Assembly: GCF_047663525.1 (NCBI RefSeq)
Contig: NC_092590.1
Span: forward strand, 22,986,001-23,050,000
Reading direction: 5' to 3'
From: Anas platyrhynchos
Lineage: Eukaryota; Chordata; Aves; Anseriformes; Anatidae
DNA: 64,000 bases
Both the position numbers and the translations under genes were made by a program. Position 1 is the stretch's first letter; each line of letters starts with the position of its first letter. This document shows positions 34,370 to 47,700 of this stretch, piece by piece. The notes beneath the pieces were generated by a model that was given only the letters and a program-made list of their open reading frames with translations, was not told the origin of the DNA and searched no databases.

Positions 34370-34598
34370 TCACCGTGCTTTACTATTAGATTTAAGTGCC
34401 ATCACTAATTGCTGATGAAATGCATTGACTCTTTCTTTCTGGGCTGGCCACTTCAAGATGCAGCGAGATCTGAACATTCCTCTTCTCAAGCAAAGTGCAT
34501 GATTCAACTTGTAATCTTGGATGTCATGAAGAAAGACCAATATGATGGAGTCCCGACTTTGTTCAATAGCTTGCTGAACAGCATGATACACCTTAAAC
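34370..34598 (-). CDS. TLR3: TLR3 exon 5 (terminal)
   Basis: Acceptor TTTTTGCTTCAG. Encodes FKVYHAVQQAIEQ, DYKLNHALCLRRGMF (box 2/3 part of TIR) and ends NSKAR, TGA at 34372-34370. Confidence 0.96.
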
Positions 34599-37500
34599 CT
34601 GAAGCAAAAATAAGACAAAAATGTATTTTATTTCATGCTGGGGAAAGAAAGGACAAATAGTTCTTTTGACAGCTCACATACTAGCACATTAGACCCTGAT
34701 TTTATAAACGGATTTTAATGTACATTCAGTGATAAGAAAGTGTTACAACTTGTGTTAAATTACTTTTTAACTACAGAAAAAATTACGATCTTAAAATACA
34801 ATCTAAATTGTACAGTCTTTTCTTTCCCTTTCAAGATCACTACAAAGAAGTAATGAAAATAGTTGTTTAAAGACAAATAAAAATCATCTTTGTATGCTAG
34901 TGATCTCACCAACAAAACTTGTTATTGTGTTTCAAATGTGTAATTTTGGGGAAAGCAATCTACAGAGGTGATATTGACAGAGGTTCAAATATCCATTAGT
35001 GTACCTGTAGAGCACTTAAGTTTATTAATTTTGTAACTGTTCAAAAATTATGATATATTAAAGTAGAATTTTCATTGAATTTGTAATTAATCTACATAGC
35101 AAAAATAAGGATTACCTTGTTAAAAATCAGTTAAGAATTTTGTCCCCTTACATACAGTGTTTTATGTTCTACTCACTTCTTGCACCAGGGATCCTTTAAG
35201 AGATGCTCAGTCACAACAAAAATAATCTTCCTGCTCCTTCTTATACTGTTAATTATGGCTTCAAATTCTGATACGCCTGCTTCAAAGTCCCGTTCCTCTA
35301 AACAAAACCTAACTTCAAACTGCTTATTTTTTTCCAGAGATATGAAATTCTTTAACACCCAATTCCTGTCGTGTCTTGCATGAATAATGTAAGCATCATA
35401 ATCATACTCTTCCTGTAGTCTATCAAGTTCTTTAAAACCAAGTATTCGATTTACTGAAATGTTCCAGTAGAAAGCTATCCTCCACCCTTCAAAATGGATG
35501 AGAAGAACAATAAAAATGAGTAGCATCACAGCTGTAGTAGTGATCATAAACAGAAGCTTAAATGGAGCACTGTCTTTGCAGGCTGAGGTATCAAAATGCA
35601 ATACCAGAGTACCGTGATACTTAGGCGGAGTGTTGCAAATGTACTGAGACTGCAATCCAGGTATATACGCTTGGGTCGCATTAAGCCAACTAGCAAACCA
35701 AGCAATACTTTCACAGGTGCAATCAAATGGATTGGAATCCATCTCTAGTTTTCTCAAGTTCTTGAAAGCTGAGCCAAACACTTCTTCTTCAACTGAGGTT
35801 ATTAGATTTTTCTGAAGGTTCAATGAATTCAGAGAAGTTTGGTCATCAAATAAAGTTGCTGGAAGCAGATTCAAATTATTTGATCCTAAATCCAAATATT
35901 TTAACTGAAACAGACCCTTGAAAACCTGAACTGGAATCTCATCAAACCCATTTGATTTTAAATTTAGAACATGCAAGTTGGGAAGGTCTTTTAAAAAAAG
36001 AACAGGGCCTCCTGGATTTGCATGTTTCCAAAGTCGAGCTAAATTATTGTGCTGCAAATTCAGAATATCAAGTTTGTGAAGTCCATCAAACAAATCTTCC
36101 TTTATGTTTGCTATGTTGTTATTGCTGATGTCCAGGACAGTCAAATTTTGTAGAGGATGAAAAGGTGAAGGAGAAATTGCCAGATTACTGCAACCTACCT
36201 TCCTTAGCATCAGCATTCTAAGGCTTGGAACGAAAGAGAATGACTCACTTCGCAAAGTCAAGTTTTTGTTATAGGAAAGATAAATATATTGTATGTTATT
36301 GAGACCTTTAAACTCATGACCTGTGAGCTCTTGACTAATTTCGTTAAGACCAAGATCGAGAATTTTCAGGTGTCCCAAGCAGGAAAATGCTCCACTTTCT
36401 ATTGTATAGATTCTTGTTTTTGTGAGGTTGAGAACCTGCAAGCTGGAATTAGCAAGCGATAAAAATGTTGTATTAGTTATTCTTTGTAAGTTTATGTTGC
36501 AGTTAGAAAGACTCAGGTATTTCAGGTTGTTCAGACCTGTGAACATATTAGTAGTGATTCGTGGAAAATTGTTATTATCCATTAAAAGGTACTCCAGGTG
36601 GTATAACCAATGGAAGGAAAAATCTTCAATTTTCCCAGTGAGCGAATTTATCAGATTCAGATGTTTGACGCTGGACAATCCATAAAATGAATGTGAAGAT
36701 ACATGAATACTGTTATCCTTCAGGTTTAAGTACTCTAAATTTGAAAGCCACTGAAATGAGTTGTCTTCTATCACAGAGAGATAATTTTTGGAAAGGTTTA
36801 AAACTGTGAGATTTGTTCCTTGCAGTCCCTGGAAAGTTGTCTTGTTAATGTATGAAAGCTTCACATGGCTCAGTGAGAGGTTCTGAATTGCTGTGTTTGA
36901 TAATTCTGTACAAAGTTTCTGCGTGCGATTTTCACCAAGTTCAACATTGTTCAGTATAAGGCCAAACAGATTTCCAATTGCACGTAAACATCCTGTGTGA
37001 AACTAAAAGAAAAGGAAAAAGTAATGGCCTAAGCAAGGGGATTACAGAAGAGAATTGACCCACAAAGCCTAAATCTGGGAAGCGTATTCAAGTGAAATCA
37101 TCAAACAGAATAAAATTCCCAACTTTTTCCACACCTGAGTTTAGACAAACTTCTTGGAATACTGTTTCACATGCTAGTGGTTCTAAAATTCTAATACGAT
37201 TATCATAATTTTGAGTGGTACTATTTTAGAATAAATAAGAGGTTTCTTAGTCAGATGAAAGTTGATTACAATTGTGTATCCAACTAGTGAAATTTTTTTT
37301 TGCTGCAAGTATCATAGAAATAGAGATAATCTCTTTTAATCTTCCTTTTATTGATTTCTGCTAAGGATACCAATATACTAGAGCAAAAACAGATGTAAAA
37401 ACAATGATTTAGGCATTCAGTTAAAACAAGAAGAAAACCATCTGAACAAAATCTATATTCATGAATCATGATACTACACACTTCCATGATATAAATTGCA

Positions 37501-40028
37501 AGCCTCTGTTATAGTGCTGACCCCTCATTTGATTTCACATGTCAGCTGAATAATTAAATACTCCATTTATCAGTGCAATTCATATGCATAAGGCTGCTTT
37601 TCAGATAGCAGTACTGTAAATTCAGAGCAAGCTAAACTAGCATAAAGTAGCTCTGTCAAAGTCCCATCCACTTATCCACCAGCTGTACGCTTGTTGCCAG
37701 TATGGATATTCATGTGGTCATATAGGGAACAAGTCTGGCTACAAGATAACTAAGCCAAGAAATCGGTAGAGTTTCCCCAAGTGAGCTAGTCTATGGCCTC
37801 ATTACAGTTTGCACCAGCAACAGGGAGGCATGAAGCCTAGAGGTGAACCAATTTGGAACTGCAACACTTAACATTACTCTTTAATGAATTGTGTTTTAAC
37901 ACTGAGAGGGTCAGAAAGAACAAGGCAGAAAGCAGTGAGGTAGGTGGCAGAGCAAACAATGCCTTTTTTTTTTTTTAAGTGAAGAGTGAATGTACTTCTC
38001 TGTAATGATTATTTCTCTGGAGTAGCCCACATGCACAAATGAAATTTCTCTCTGATAACTAGAAAGGGAGACCTAGATTGTTTAATTAGTCTTTCATAAT
38101 ATCATATTTTCTCCCTGACTTAGAAAGATTTTTTCAGCTGTTCACCTTCAGTTCATACAAAAAAAAAAAAAAAAAACCTGCATAGAATGTACGTGATGAG
38201 GGCTCACAGAGGTAGAATCATAGAATGGCTCAGGTTGGAAGGGACCTTAAAACCATCTGGTTCCAACCCCTCAAAGGTTCCAACCCCTGCTAGCTACTCA
38301 ATCTAGCTCTTGCTTGAGACTTCTGATCTACATGAGATCACCTCTTGCTGATAACAGTGTCAGAAAAATAATTGTGCATTACTGTTGAGGGTCAGGAGCA
38401 ATGCTGTGTATAATAGAATGGTTTTAACTTTGATCTTGGTGGATTCAAATTATATGTATAAAACATAAGCCATACAATCATATGGGATATGTCAGGATAG
38501 TTCAATTTTGTACTTACACCAGTTGAATTTCTGTTGAAATACTTCCTACCTCTTTCAGGGGATTTGATGACAAATCAAGACTATTCAATGAAGTGTTGCT
38601 AAGAAAACTGAGGTCCTCCTTTTTTAACTCAGTGATTTGATTGCCACACAACACAAGCTCACGGAGGTTCTTCAGCTGCTGTTGCAATCCTAAATTTGCT
38701 GACTTCAAGTGATTATGAGTTAGATCCAAAATATTCAAGTTCTGCAGAGAAGATGCAAACAGAATCATAAAAAATATTTTTATGTAATAAAAAAATTGAA
38801 ATATTGCAGTTGTCTAATTCATGAGAAATTGGTTGCAATACTACAAATAGTACTACCAAAGCTGGCTATAGTCCCTCACACTCAGTTGAGAGTCTGCAGT
38901 CCTGTGATGCAAGCCAGTGCATTTTATATAACTGAAATGGAATACTGAGCATGACAGAAATGTTCAGCCTTGCCCAAAACCACAGCTGTGCTCATTAGAA
39001 CACTGCAGGACAATTAGTTCCCACACATTGTCTCTATGTTCTTTTGTCCTTAGGCCCTTCCTTGACCCCCAACCTCATAAATGCCACAGAGAATATTTAA
39101 CCACGTAGGAACTAGCAGGAAAAACAAAGGCAGCTAAAAGCCTTCTTATTCTTTCAGTCCCCGAAGCCCTAGGAGACACTACATTTAGCCTAGGCATCAG
39201 TCTTCACAGTCTGAGTGTTTATGCTTTGACCTTGAGAATTTAGGCTAGCTACTGTTTTTAGACCTCATGCAACTCAGACTCCTGACCAGCCATTCCACCC
39301 TATGCTTCATCTGCTGCTGCTATTCTTTCAGCACGGATTCTGTATGGAGCGATGCCTTGATGGCATGCAGCAGAGGAAAAGGGAAGGAGAGCGTTGACTC
39401 TCAGGGATGGCTGGGACTTCAGTGTGTTCTAACACAAGAAGCCACTAGGCCTTTTCTTTAGAAAAAGGATGAAGAAAGGTTATATGCTGGGTATTTTCAA
39501 ACGGAAATAGGCAGCTGTTTTGTACACACATACTATAAATTCCCCATATATACTTTATTTACATGAAAAGGTGCATTTTTAGCTTACCTCCAGGGTCTTG
39601 AAAGGATCATTTTTTACATCTATTATGTTGTATCCTAGATTGAGCTCAGTCAGGTTGGTGCAGGAAGCAAATGCTCCGTCAGGGAGCTCATGCAATTGAT
39701 TATGTTCTAGCACCAAAATTTGCAACAGGGGCAAATTTTTGCACAGTTCTGGTTGCAGTTTAGAGATGATGTTGTATCCTGCATTTAAGTAAACCAGCTT
39801 GCTATACCTGGTCAGGTTTGCATGACATAGTTTTTTTAGCTGATTATGAGAAATGTCCAAACCAGTTATATTGTTTGGGAGATCAGAAGGAATTTGAGTC
39901 AGTTTTAGGTGACTGCAGTCTGCCATTGTATTTCTGATTTGACATTGTTTTCCAACTGATGCACACAGCAAGCAGACAGACACCAGTCTCAAAGATAAGC
40001 TCTTCCAACAAAGAATATCACTTCCCAT
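34370..40028 (-). CDS. TLR3: TLR3, Toll-like receptor 3 (complete coding region)
   Basis: Endosomal receptor that binds double-stranded RNA and signals through TRIF to IRF3 and NF-kB (family knowledge). Four coding exons: 40028-39588, 38741-38550, 37002-35177, 34598-34370; 2688 bp = 895 residues plus stop. Order: signal peptide (1-26), LRRNT with Cys29 and Cys38, LRR solenoid, LRRCT with CTCESIAWF, transmembrane helix about 694-714, TIR domain about 745-895. The dsRNA-contact residues of human TLR3 are kept: His40 (CSHLKL), His61 (SHNQL), His109 (LEHNQL) and the LQHNNLARLWKHANPGGP ridge. The BB loop reads RDFEAG, with the TLR3-typical Ala786 in place of Pro. Signalling tyrosines corresponding to human Tyr759 and Tyr858 are kept as Tyr749 and Tyr849; human Tyr764 is Arg here. 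A probable noncoding exon 1 with an ISRE lies at 41.7 kb. Very confident. Confidence 0.97.
35177..37002 (-). CDS. TLR3: TLR3 exon 4 (large LRR-TM-TIR exon)
   Basis: Acceptor CTTTTCTTTTAG, donor AA|GTGAGT. 1826 bp encoding residues 212-819 and part of 820: most LRRs, LRRCT, the transmembrane helix and the first half of TIR through LLKDPWCK. No internal stop. Confidence 0.97.
38215..38300 (-). mobile_element. CR1 3' tail fragment in TLR3 intron 3
   Basis: AGAATCATAGAATGGCTCAG and GGAAGGGACCTTAAAACC, with a local 13-bp duplication of GGTTCCAACCCCT. Confidence 0.75.
38550..38741 (-). CDS. TLR3: TLR3 exon 3
   Basis: Acceptor TTCTCTGCAG, donor GAG|GTAGGA, 64 codons in phase 0 on both sides. Encodes residues 148-211, LRRs beginning NLNILDLTHNHLKS and ending SSNPLKE. 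Confidence 0.95.
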
Positions 40029-40036
40029 GGCTTTAT
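39588..40036 (-). CDS. TLR3: TLR3 exon 2 (first coding exon)
   Basis: Acceptor GCCTTTGCAG ends at 40037, followed by 8 bp of 5' UTR, then ATG at 40028 in a GCCATGG context. Encodes residues 1-147: signal peptide, LRRNT and the first LRRs. Donor GAG|GTAAGC. Confidence 0.95.
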
Positions 40037-41666
40037 CTGCAAAGGCAAAATGAATTTGCATTACAAATTACAGTCATTTTGACACAATTCATACATTATA
40101 ACTTAACCTGAAGGCTAAGCAAGCCAGGCACAGGAAATCATGTAGTTTTATATGGAGCAAACACTGATTATTTTTTACCTATGGAAAAGGTATGTTTAAT
40201 AATCACTCTTTGCTGGAAATAATTATGTTTAAAAATCTACCAATGGTTTATCTATAATCAGTGCAAATTTTCAATCATTTTCCTTTTTCTGATTAATTTT
40301 GGATTGATTTAACAAGCATAAAGTACAATAAATATGACAAATTATGCACAGGCCCTTCAGTGTTAATTATCTATGCTCTGAGCTTTACTACACTTTAATT
40401 ATTTATAGCTATATGCAGTAAGAATGCCTAATATAAATGCCACTTCTTTATTTTACAATTCTTGCCAGTTTTTGTTTTACTAGCCACTCACACAAAATTC
40501 TAACCATCTATTTTTGTTTTGTTGCTTGTCTAACTTTAGTTAGAGCTTTAATAAAAGAAGGAATACCAGGCTATAGAAAGGCGAATGAGAAAGAACAAAC
40601 TAAACGTGTACTGACCTAATAAAAAATAGAAATTTTTAAAAAAAAAAAAAAAGAGAGAAGAGCCAAGCTGTAGAGAAAATGCTGTCCATAGATTCAAGGC
40701 ATTTTTAGGACAATTTAAAATGTCCTAATAAAGATTCAGTTCCTTGCTGGCACTGCATGTGGACCTGCCCTGTCCTTTGTGGCTCACTCAACCTGGCTCT
40801 CCGCTCACCTCCTGCTGGCAAGGGAACAGGGGAGGTGAGGGGACAGCACGTAACCGAACCTGGCAGTCCCACAGGCAGCTTGACCTGCTACACCTGCAGC
40901 TGAACACAGCCCCCTATCCCTCCAGCTGAGGAATATGAAGCACTTGTTCTCCTTCCTCATTCCTCTGCAACCCAGGAGCTGGAAGAGTGCAGGAAACCAA
41001 AGGGGGAGCTTGTTTGATGCCTCTAGCCTGCATACGTTTGAGGGTTGTTTTACGGAGATAAGGTAGCTGCCAGGCTCCTCAGTAATTATTGCCAGTTCAT
41101 CTTTAAAGTTTGAAAGGAGCAAGAAATGCACGATACAAATATAAGCCCCAGTTCTTTGGATGACTTCCAGTGAGGCTAACAGGGCTGCCTCCTTGTGCTT
41201 GGCCATTTTCATTGCAGGAAGTCTGGAAACAGCTTTAACTGTTTCATGCTTTGGTTGGGAATCCAGTGAAGTAAAGACACCCCCGCTATCAGCTTTAAAA
41301 GACAAGGGTACAGAATAATATTTAAGGGACAGCAGACAGAACCAGAACCATCAATATTATTAGGAAGAATCTTAAAATTGGAGAACTGTAGCAAGGGATC
41401 CTCCAGCACCTCGTAGTGAGTGATATTCCCACTCCACCGGTGATGTTTGCTGTTTAACATAAATACCTCCTGCCAGCTGGGGTCCTCACAGCAAGACACA
41501 AGCACCCAAGCACACTCTCATTAAGCAAACAGCAAGGGCACCGACTTTGTGCAAGTTCAGAGAAATCTATGACCAGGGAAACTGCCAAATGCCTGAGCAG
41601 TGCTTTAGCTTCGCCTCTCTGATACCCATATTTATTACAAATACCTGAAGAACAGCGTCTACTTAC

Positions 41667-41745
41667 CACTGTGGGCTTTACCTCCTCCAGTCTGGGGGAA
41701 TCCAGGCACTGCACATGTTCCTCAGTGCATGAAAACCATCAGGAA
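41667..41745 (-). promoter_or_regulatory. TLR3: Candidate TLR3 noncoding exon 1
   Basis: Strong donor AGTG|GTAAGTAG on the minus strand (GT at 41666-41665), about 110 bp downstream of the ISRE. Mammalian TLR3 begins with a short noncoding exon, so this is the best local candidate. The 5' boundary is a guess. An alternative donor GAGGAG|GTAAAG lies a few bases upstream. Confidence 0.45.
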
Positions 41746-41760
41746 AGAAGCTGCCCGGAG

Positions 41761-41790
41761 CCGGAAGGAGAAGTGAAAACGAAAGTGAAG
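41761..41790. promoter_or_regulatory. ISRE with adjoining ETS site in the presumed TLR3 promoter
   Basis: GAAAACGAAAGTGAA at 41775-41789 is a near-ideal ISRE/IRF element (three spaced GAAA/GTGAA cores). CCGGAAGG at 41761-41768 is an ETS core. Mammalian TLR3 promoters are interferon-inducible through a proximal ISRE, so placement and content agree. Confidence 0.65.
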
Positions 41791-41799
41791 ATGGGCAAG

Positions 41800-44700
41800 C
41801 CTCCGTGCCAGCAGGGCAGCTGCTGCTGGAAGCGCACAGGGGTTTCACAGATGAGCAGCATCACACAACCCAGCAACAATCCTGGCTAATTCCCGTGTCT
41901 CTGAAAAAAAAACTGAGGACATATCCCAAAAGCAGATATGTTACTAACAGGTTACTGGCATAGGGATATTACTCTTATGTGGAAACAATGCACCACAAGG
42001 GTCCTACAGAGCCAAATAAAGTATGCCTCTTTAAAAAGGGAACGTAAGTGACAGCATAATGTATTAATTGTAAGATACAGTAATCAAATATTTTCTATTG
42101 CAATAAAATAAGGAAATGATTCCTAAAGTCTAAATAAAAGTTTCAGGTACAGCTTTTAGATGTTTTTCCTTTTAACACAATTTGTGAATTCGCATTTTCC
42201 AGGATCCTGCTCATCACTTTTCTGGAAAGAGAGGACTTGTCCAATACATGCATCTGGCTGTGACAAAAGGTCCTGCTGCTTGGGCTACATTGGCATTGGT
42301 GCACCTGTGTGTCGCAAATCAGAAGGCTCACAAACCTCTCATTCAAGAAGCCTCTGCAGGGCTCATTCAGCCATATGCTCAGCTCACATTTTCAGGTAGT
42401 CCCTGAAGTAGAGTCACTGGAGTAGAGTGAGTAGCCGCAGCACTTGCCTAGAAAAGAATAAAAGTGGCCATAATCCTTCCTTCAAAGCGCTTGAAATCAC
42501 AGCCCGAAGGAAAATGTTAACCCTCCACCTGCCACTAGCTCTGGGAGGGGAGGGAGACTGTGCTGGCTGCCACCCTGTGTCCTGTTAAATCTGGGACCAC
42601 TGGCAGCTTGGCAGTGCTGGAGAGCACCGGGAGGCAGAGCAACTGCCTGGTATAAACTAGTACTTATCCTTGGAGTTAGGACACCAAAATGGACACCAGA
42701 ACCACGCTCCTTTGCAGCTGAGATGTTCTAAGGCCTGCTTCACTCCCATTTCATAGTTAAATTTTTGTCTTCCATTTTAGCTTGCTGTGGGAAGAATAAA
42801 TTTGTTCCTTGCTGCCCCGTGTGCTTCTGCAGAGATAATTTGATAGTAAATGTTGTCACACTAAATTACTCCGAGGAGGATTTTCCCTCTATGTTTTACA
42901 ACTCTGCTGCTCTGGAACAGAAGGGATTGCATTGATGGCAATGAAACAGAATAACAAACAACCTTTGCAGAGCATGATTGTAGCACAGCAATACTGTCAG
43001 GTATTTTGCATCCCATTTCCCTCTACACCATACTCTTTGCAAGGTGAAAGCTGCTCTTTGATCTCACCTCTCAACTGATTCCTGCTCAACACCTCTAGCC
43101 ATTTTGCAGCATGATTTGGAAGAACCAGCAACTTACACTGTGCAAGGCAGACTCTAGGGCATAGACAGACAGTGCAGGTTCACCAAGTACAGGATTTCTG
43201 AGGCAGAGGACAAAAGTTGACACATCTGTGCCTATTTCAGTGATGTGAAATCACATCAGGTTCTCAAGTTTCCATAACTTCACTGTAAATTAAATGGCAG
43301 TTGTGTTTTCAAGACCTGTAAAGGACATGGTGAACTCACAGTGAAGGAAAAAGTCAAGCAGTCCACCTGTCCAAAGAATAATTTAGGGAAAAAGCAAAGC
43401 AAAATTAAGCAATGACCCCATATGGTGGGTGATGAAAGCAACTCACATCAGTTGGTTCTGAATGGTGACAATAGGCAGTGGGGCACAATCCTGGATATGT
43501 AGCCATTTCACTCCCAGCTGACCACAGAGAGCAGCCAGCTGCTGCACAGACCCACTTTAAGTTTATTTGGACTCCAGGCACAGAAGGTGGGAACATAGGT
43601 ATCTGATGGAACACTCCCAGAACAAACATGCCACCGAAACTTAGCCTAGAGAAAAAGCAAAAAGGAAAATTACTAATCTTAATCTTCTCTTTAAATACAT
43701 ACAGGTGTTAACACGGTAGCATGTGGCTAGTGGGATTTCAGTGTTTTCATAAACTGAAGTCAGACTGCAAGCATCAGGGGAAGACCCAAAATAACACACA
43801 GACACTACCCATGGCTCATGGTAAAAGCTCCATATATTGTGGTTGGGTATAGAAAGAAGTGAAAGAGGTCTGGAAGCGAGCCAAGCTACCAGGAGCAAGC
43901 AAGCAGGAAAGAGCAGAGAGCTGAACAGTTAAGATCTGAGGCAAGGCTTGACAAGGGACATCCTTCAGCTTTGAGGAAAACTGATGAGAGGACAGTGGGG
44001 CAGATAAAGCAAGCTTCTATCTACCTCTAAGGAAAGAAGAATAGATGTTTTTCTGCCACTGTTCTTAGACAAATTCAGTTGTGCTGCTGAAGAATCTAAT
44101 AGGTCAGGTGCCTTTTGAGTGCAATGGTTCTTTTCAGGCTGCTAACTCATCACAGTTAATTTAGCAGTGACTGGTGGTAAAAATTGATTTTTCCATTAGC
44201 TTTTTGTGGGTGCAGAAGTGGAAAAGCATACCTGAGGGCTGAAGTGCAGATCAATGTTAAAGCAGACCATATGCTTATTTTAGTGTTCTCCCAAACTTCT
44301 GGGTACTGCCAAAGACAGGAGAATCTTTCCAAAAATTTCTTTTTTCCCTAGCTGAAGATATTGCCTGGGCGGGTGGCTTAAAACCCAGGCCATAGTTTGG
44401 ATTTTAAGCTACCCAGTGGGCAACAATAAACAGGCTGAACTATTCAACACTTGGAAGTTACCTGAAAAACTCTGAGAGCAGTCACAACACTTTCCTGATG
44501 TGCTGCGATGACTGGAGATCAACTGCACCTCCACAATAAATCACATTTACTGCAGGACAAGCTGCAATTTACTTTTCAACCAGAGAATCCTAATCCCAGA
44601 GAAACCTGGAATTGCTTCCAGGTTAACATTTTAGTCTGGATTAGCAAAGGTAAAAATGTTTCACTTTTTTTGTTTTGTTTGGATTTTTTTTGTTTGTTTG

Positions 44701-47700
44701 TTTGTTTTGTTTTTAAAGAGTTATCAATATTTCATGTTTGCACCACTGGATTTTTTTTTTTAAGTATATATATTTTACAATGAAATGTTTTAACTTTTTA
44801 GATACTAAAATATTAAAGACATTTGGATTTGGGATTTGCGTGTATTCTCATGTTATAGAAAAAATATAGCAATTTCTGGCTCTAAGAATCTTCCAGTGAG
44901 GATGGCAACCTTCCTAAAATCTTGTTCTTATCCAGCTCTACCAATTCAGCATGCACATCAAATATTTCTCATTTGCAATAATTTCTATTTCTCGGGATTT
45001 TCTCACAGCATTTAATAATTTGGTTTCAGAATCTCTTCCTTTTTCAATGTTCCCCCTTTTCTCTGGCAGATTTTCATGTTTGTGTTCACAGTGTAACTTC
45101 ACAGTGTAACCTCTCAAAAATATTTCCCCACTAAAGGTTATACCTTTAAAGGCTATGTGATCTCTGTGATCTCTAGCTTCTAAAGTTAAACTGTACTTAA
45201 AAGAATCACAGCTGGATTTGACCTTTCCATTTAATAAAATCTGTATTCAGTTATATCCAGAACCTTTTTGAATTGCACCTTTCCCTCAATATTACTGTGT
45301 CCTGAAAGCCCTAGAAGCCCAGATTCACTAAAAGCTCAAAGCAGAAAGATGCACAAGCCAGGAATATATAAGTGAATGAATACACAAACACACACGCTTG
45401 GTTCACCCTTTTCCTCCCCACCCTTAAATGTTTTGCTTTGTTGGTAACTGACTTCAGATGCAAAAGGACTTCTTTAAAATGGCCCCAGCTACATCTGTTG
45501 ACCACACCTATTCACTGTTGTTTCTCTCATTTTCGCTTCAGGAATAAAACAAGTCATTCTTCAGGCTTCCTTACCTTTATTCCACCCAAGATGCTGCATC
45601 TAACTTCATTTACAAGGTGCGAGACAGATCCTGAACATGCTTCTTAATGCAGTGAAGATTCTTTATGCTGCTCTCAGTAGCTACAATCTTTTGGTTGCTT
45701 AGCAGAATAACCAAATAAATTGCTACTATTATTTAAAAAAAACAAACAAACAAAAAAAAAAAAAAAAAAAAAAAAAAAACAGGTGCTTTAGGGAAACAAC
45801 TCCTTGGACAAAGCTTTTGAGTAAAAAACTACCAAATCGCATCAGTGGAGAGTTCTTGGAGGCAGAAATTGCCATTTTGACATGCTAGTACTTCATTTCA
45901 GTAATGGTAAACATGATCCATATATGTTAAATATAACAAATGTAGCAAAAGAGATGAAGTTCAATACAAGCATACATGAAGGATGAAGTAATACGATTCA
46001 GCTTTGCTGAAATGAAACTTCTGCTCTACCAGTGCTTAAAATATCTTTTTTTTTTCTTTTTTTTTTTTTTTTCTATTCTGATCTGGAATGCACACAATGA
46101 CCATTTGAGCCCAATACAGAGCCCTTCCAGCCTCGTCGCTAGCAGTGCCATTATGTAGCCCCTACTCTTTAGAAGTGGCTAAGGCTGAGTTAGGAAAACA
46201 TTTACAGGGAAGAAAACCAAGCAAGGTCAATCATAACCATTATCAGAACTATCAGCCTTTAATTATAATTTTGTTAGGTTAAAATCTGAGAACTGAATTT
46301 CAATATCAGTGTGTTAGATTTTTGCTAAATTCATCTACAGAGTTTAAAACCTGTTGCTATTCAAAGATTAAGATTGTGAAATCTTTTAGCTATAAATAAA
46401 AGTGTGGAACGATATCTTTCATTTCCTTCTAGCCAGAACAAAGTCACAAAAATAGAGAAGTGTCTTATTAGAACTAGCTAAAAAAAAATAGGTTTAATGA
46501 TTAATACACATTTCCAAATTCATTTAATTTACAAGGCTCGTTTTATATATGTATTGGAAATATGAACATTACAGGCAGTAATTATGTCTACAAAAGGTTA
46601 GAAGTCAGGAAAACATTTTATAAACAAAATATAAAGTACCAGACCTGATTCAATGACTTAAAATTAGACTGATTTTTTTTCTATATTGCACAAGACACAT
46701 TACCTGAGGCTAATTTTTATTTTATTTTGCCTACCACTTAATGTTTTGAGCATAGAAAAATGCATTTAGAAAGACTTGTTTGCAAACTCAGATGGGCATT
46801 GGTGTCCATGGCTTAGCTTTGATGAGCACGTAAATGGTACATCCCAGCCTGAGAGCTGATCATAACCCAAGCAGTGCATCCTGTCCCAACACCTGGAATC
46901 GCTAATGTGCAGCATTCATGGAAAGAGGCCGTAGCATTCAGTTATGACTAAAAGACTCCTCTCAAAAGGAACCAAGATCCTACAGCCTGAAGCCAGTTCA
47001 GTATACAGATGTTAAGGCCCCAAAAATGAAGAAAGGAAGCCTCACATTCCTTAGCTCTTAGTGATTCCTGAGCAATGTTTTTTTGCATCGACTTGGAGTG
47101 AGTATTAAAACTTACTAGTAGAAACGTTCGTAAGCAAAGAAGTTTGGGGCTTTGGGGGATTTGTTTTTAAATATAAGTTTCAAGTCAGTGAATGCAAGTG
47201 CTGGAAACTAGTCTCTGTTGCAGCATGTTGTGTGATTCTACCTCGTAGCAGCTTCAGTCTTGCATACTAAATATTTTTGATCGTGTGCAAACATGCAATA
47301 TGCTAAGAATCCAATCACCCTGATTCACTGCAAAACCAGTCCATTTGCCAGGGCTTGAAGTTCTGTTTGAAAACCATTCTATTAGTAAAAAGTTTCTACT
47401 CAGCTGTAATATTGATTCCACAGACATATCTTGAAAATTAACACAAATTTCATGAAAAACATCAGAAAGAAAGTCACCATGCATCAAGAGAACAGTATTC
47501 CTCAGTACATAAAAATACATACATACTTAACCATGGAACAAGATACTGACTTCTGAGTAACACAGCCTTCCTAGTGTCTTGATGTTATATTGCATGTTTA
47601 CACCCATCAGATCTCAAAACTGAATGAAATCTGTATTGCTGAGTTGCTTAGCAGAATGGAGACTAAGGTGCTGCTTTCAAATAAATTCTGAGCTAAAACT

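Noticed and set aside
40805..41305. 166-codon minus-strand open frame in TLR3 intron 1
   Set aside because: No domain, no matching splice context and no homology I recognise. Its length is plausible by chance.
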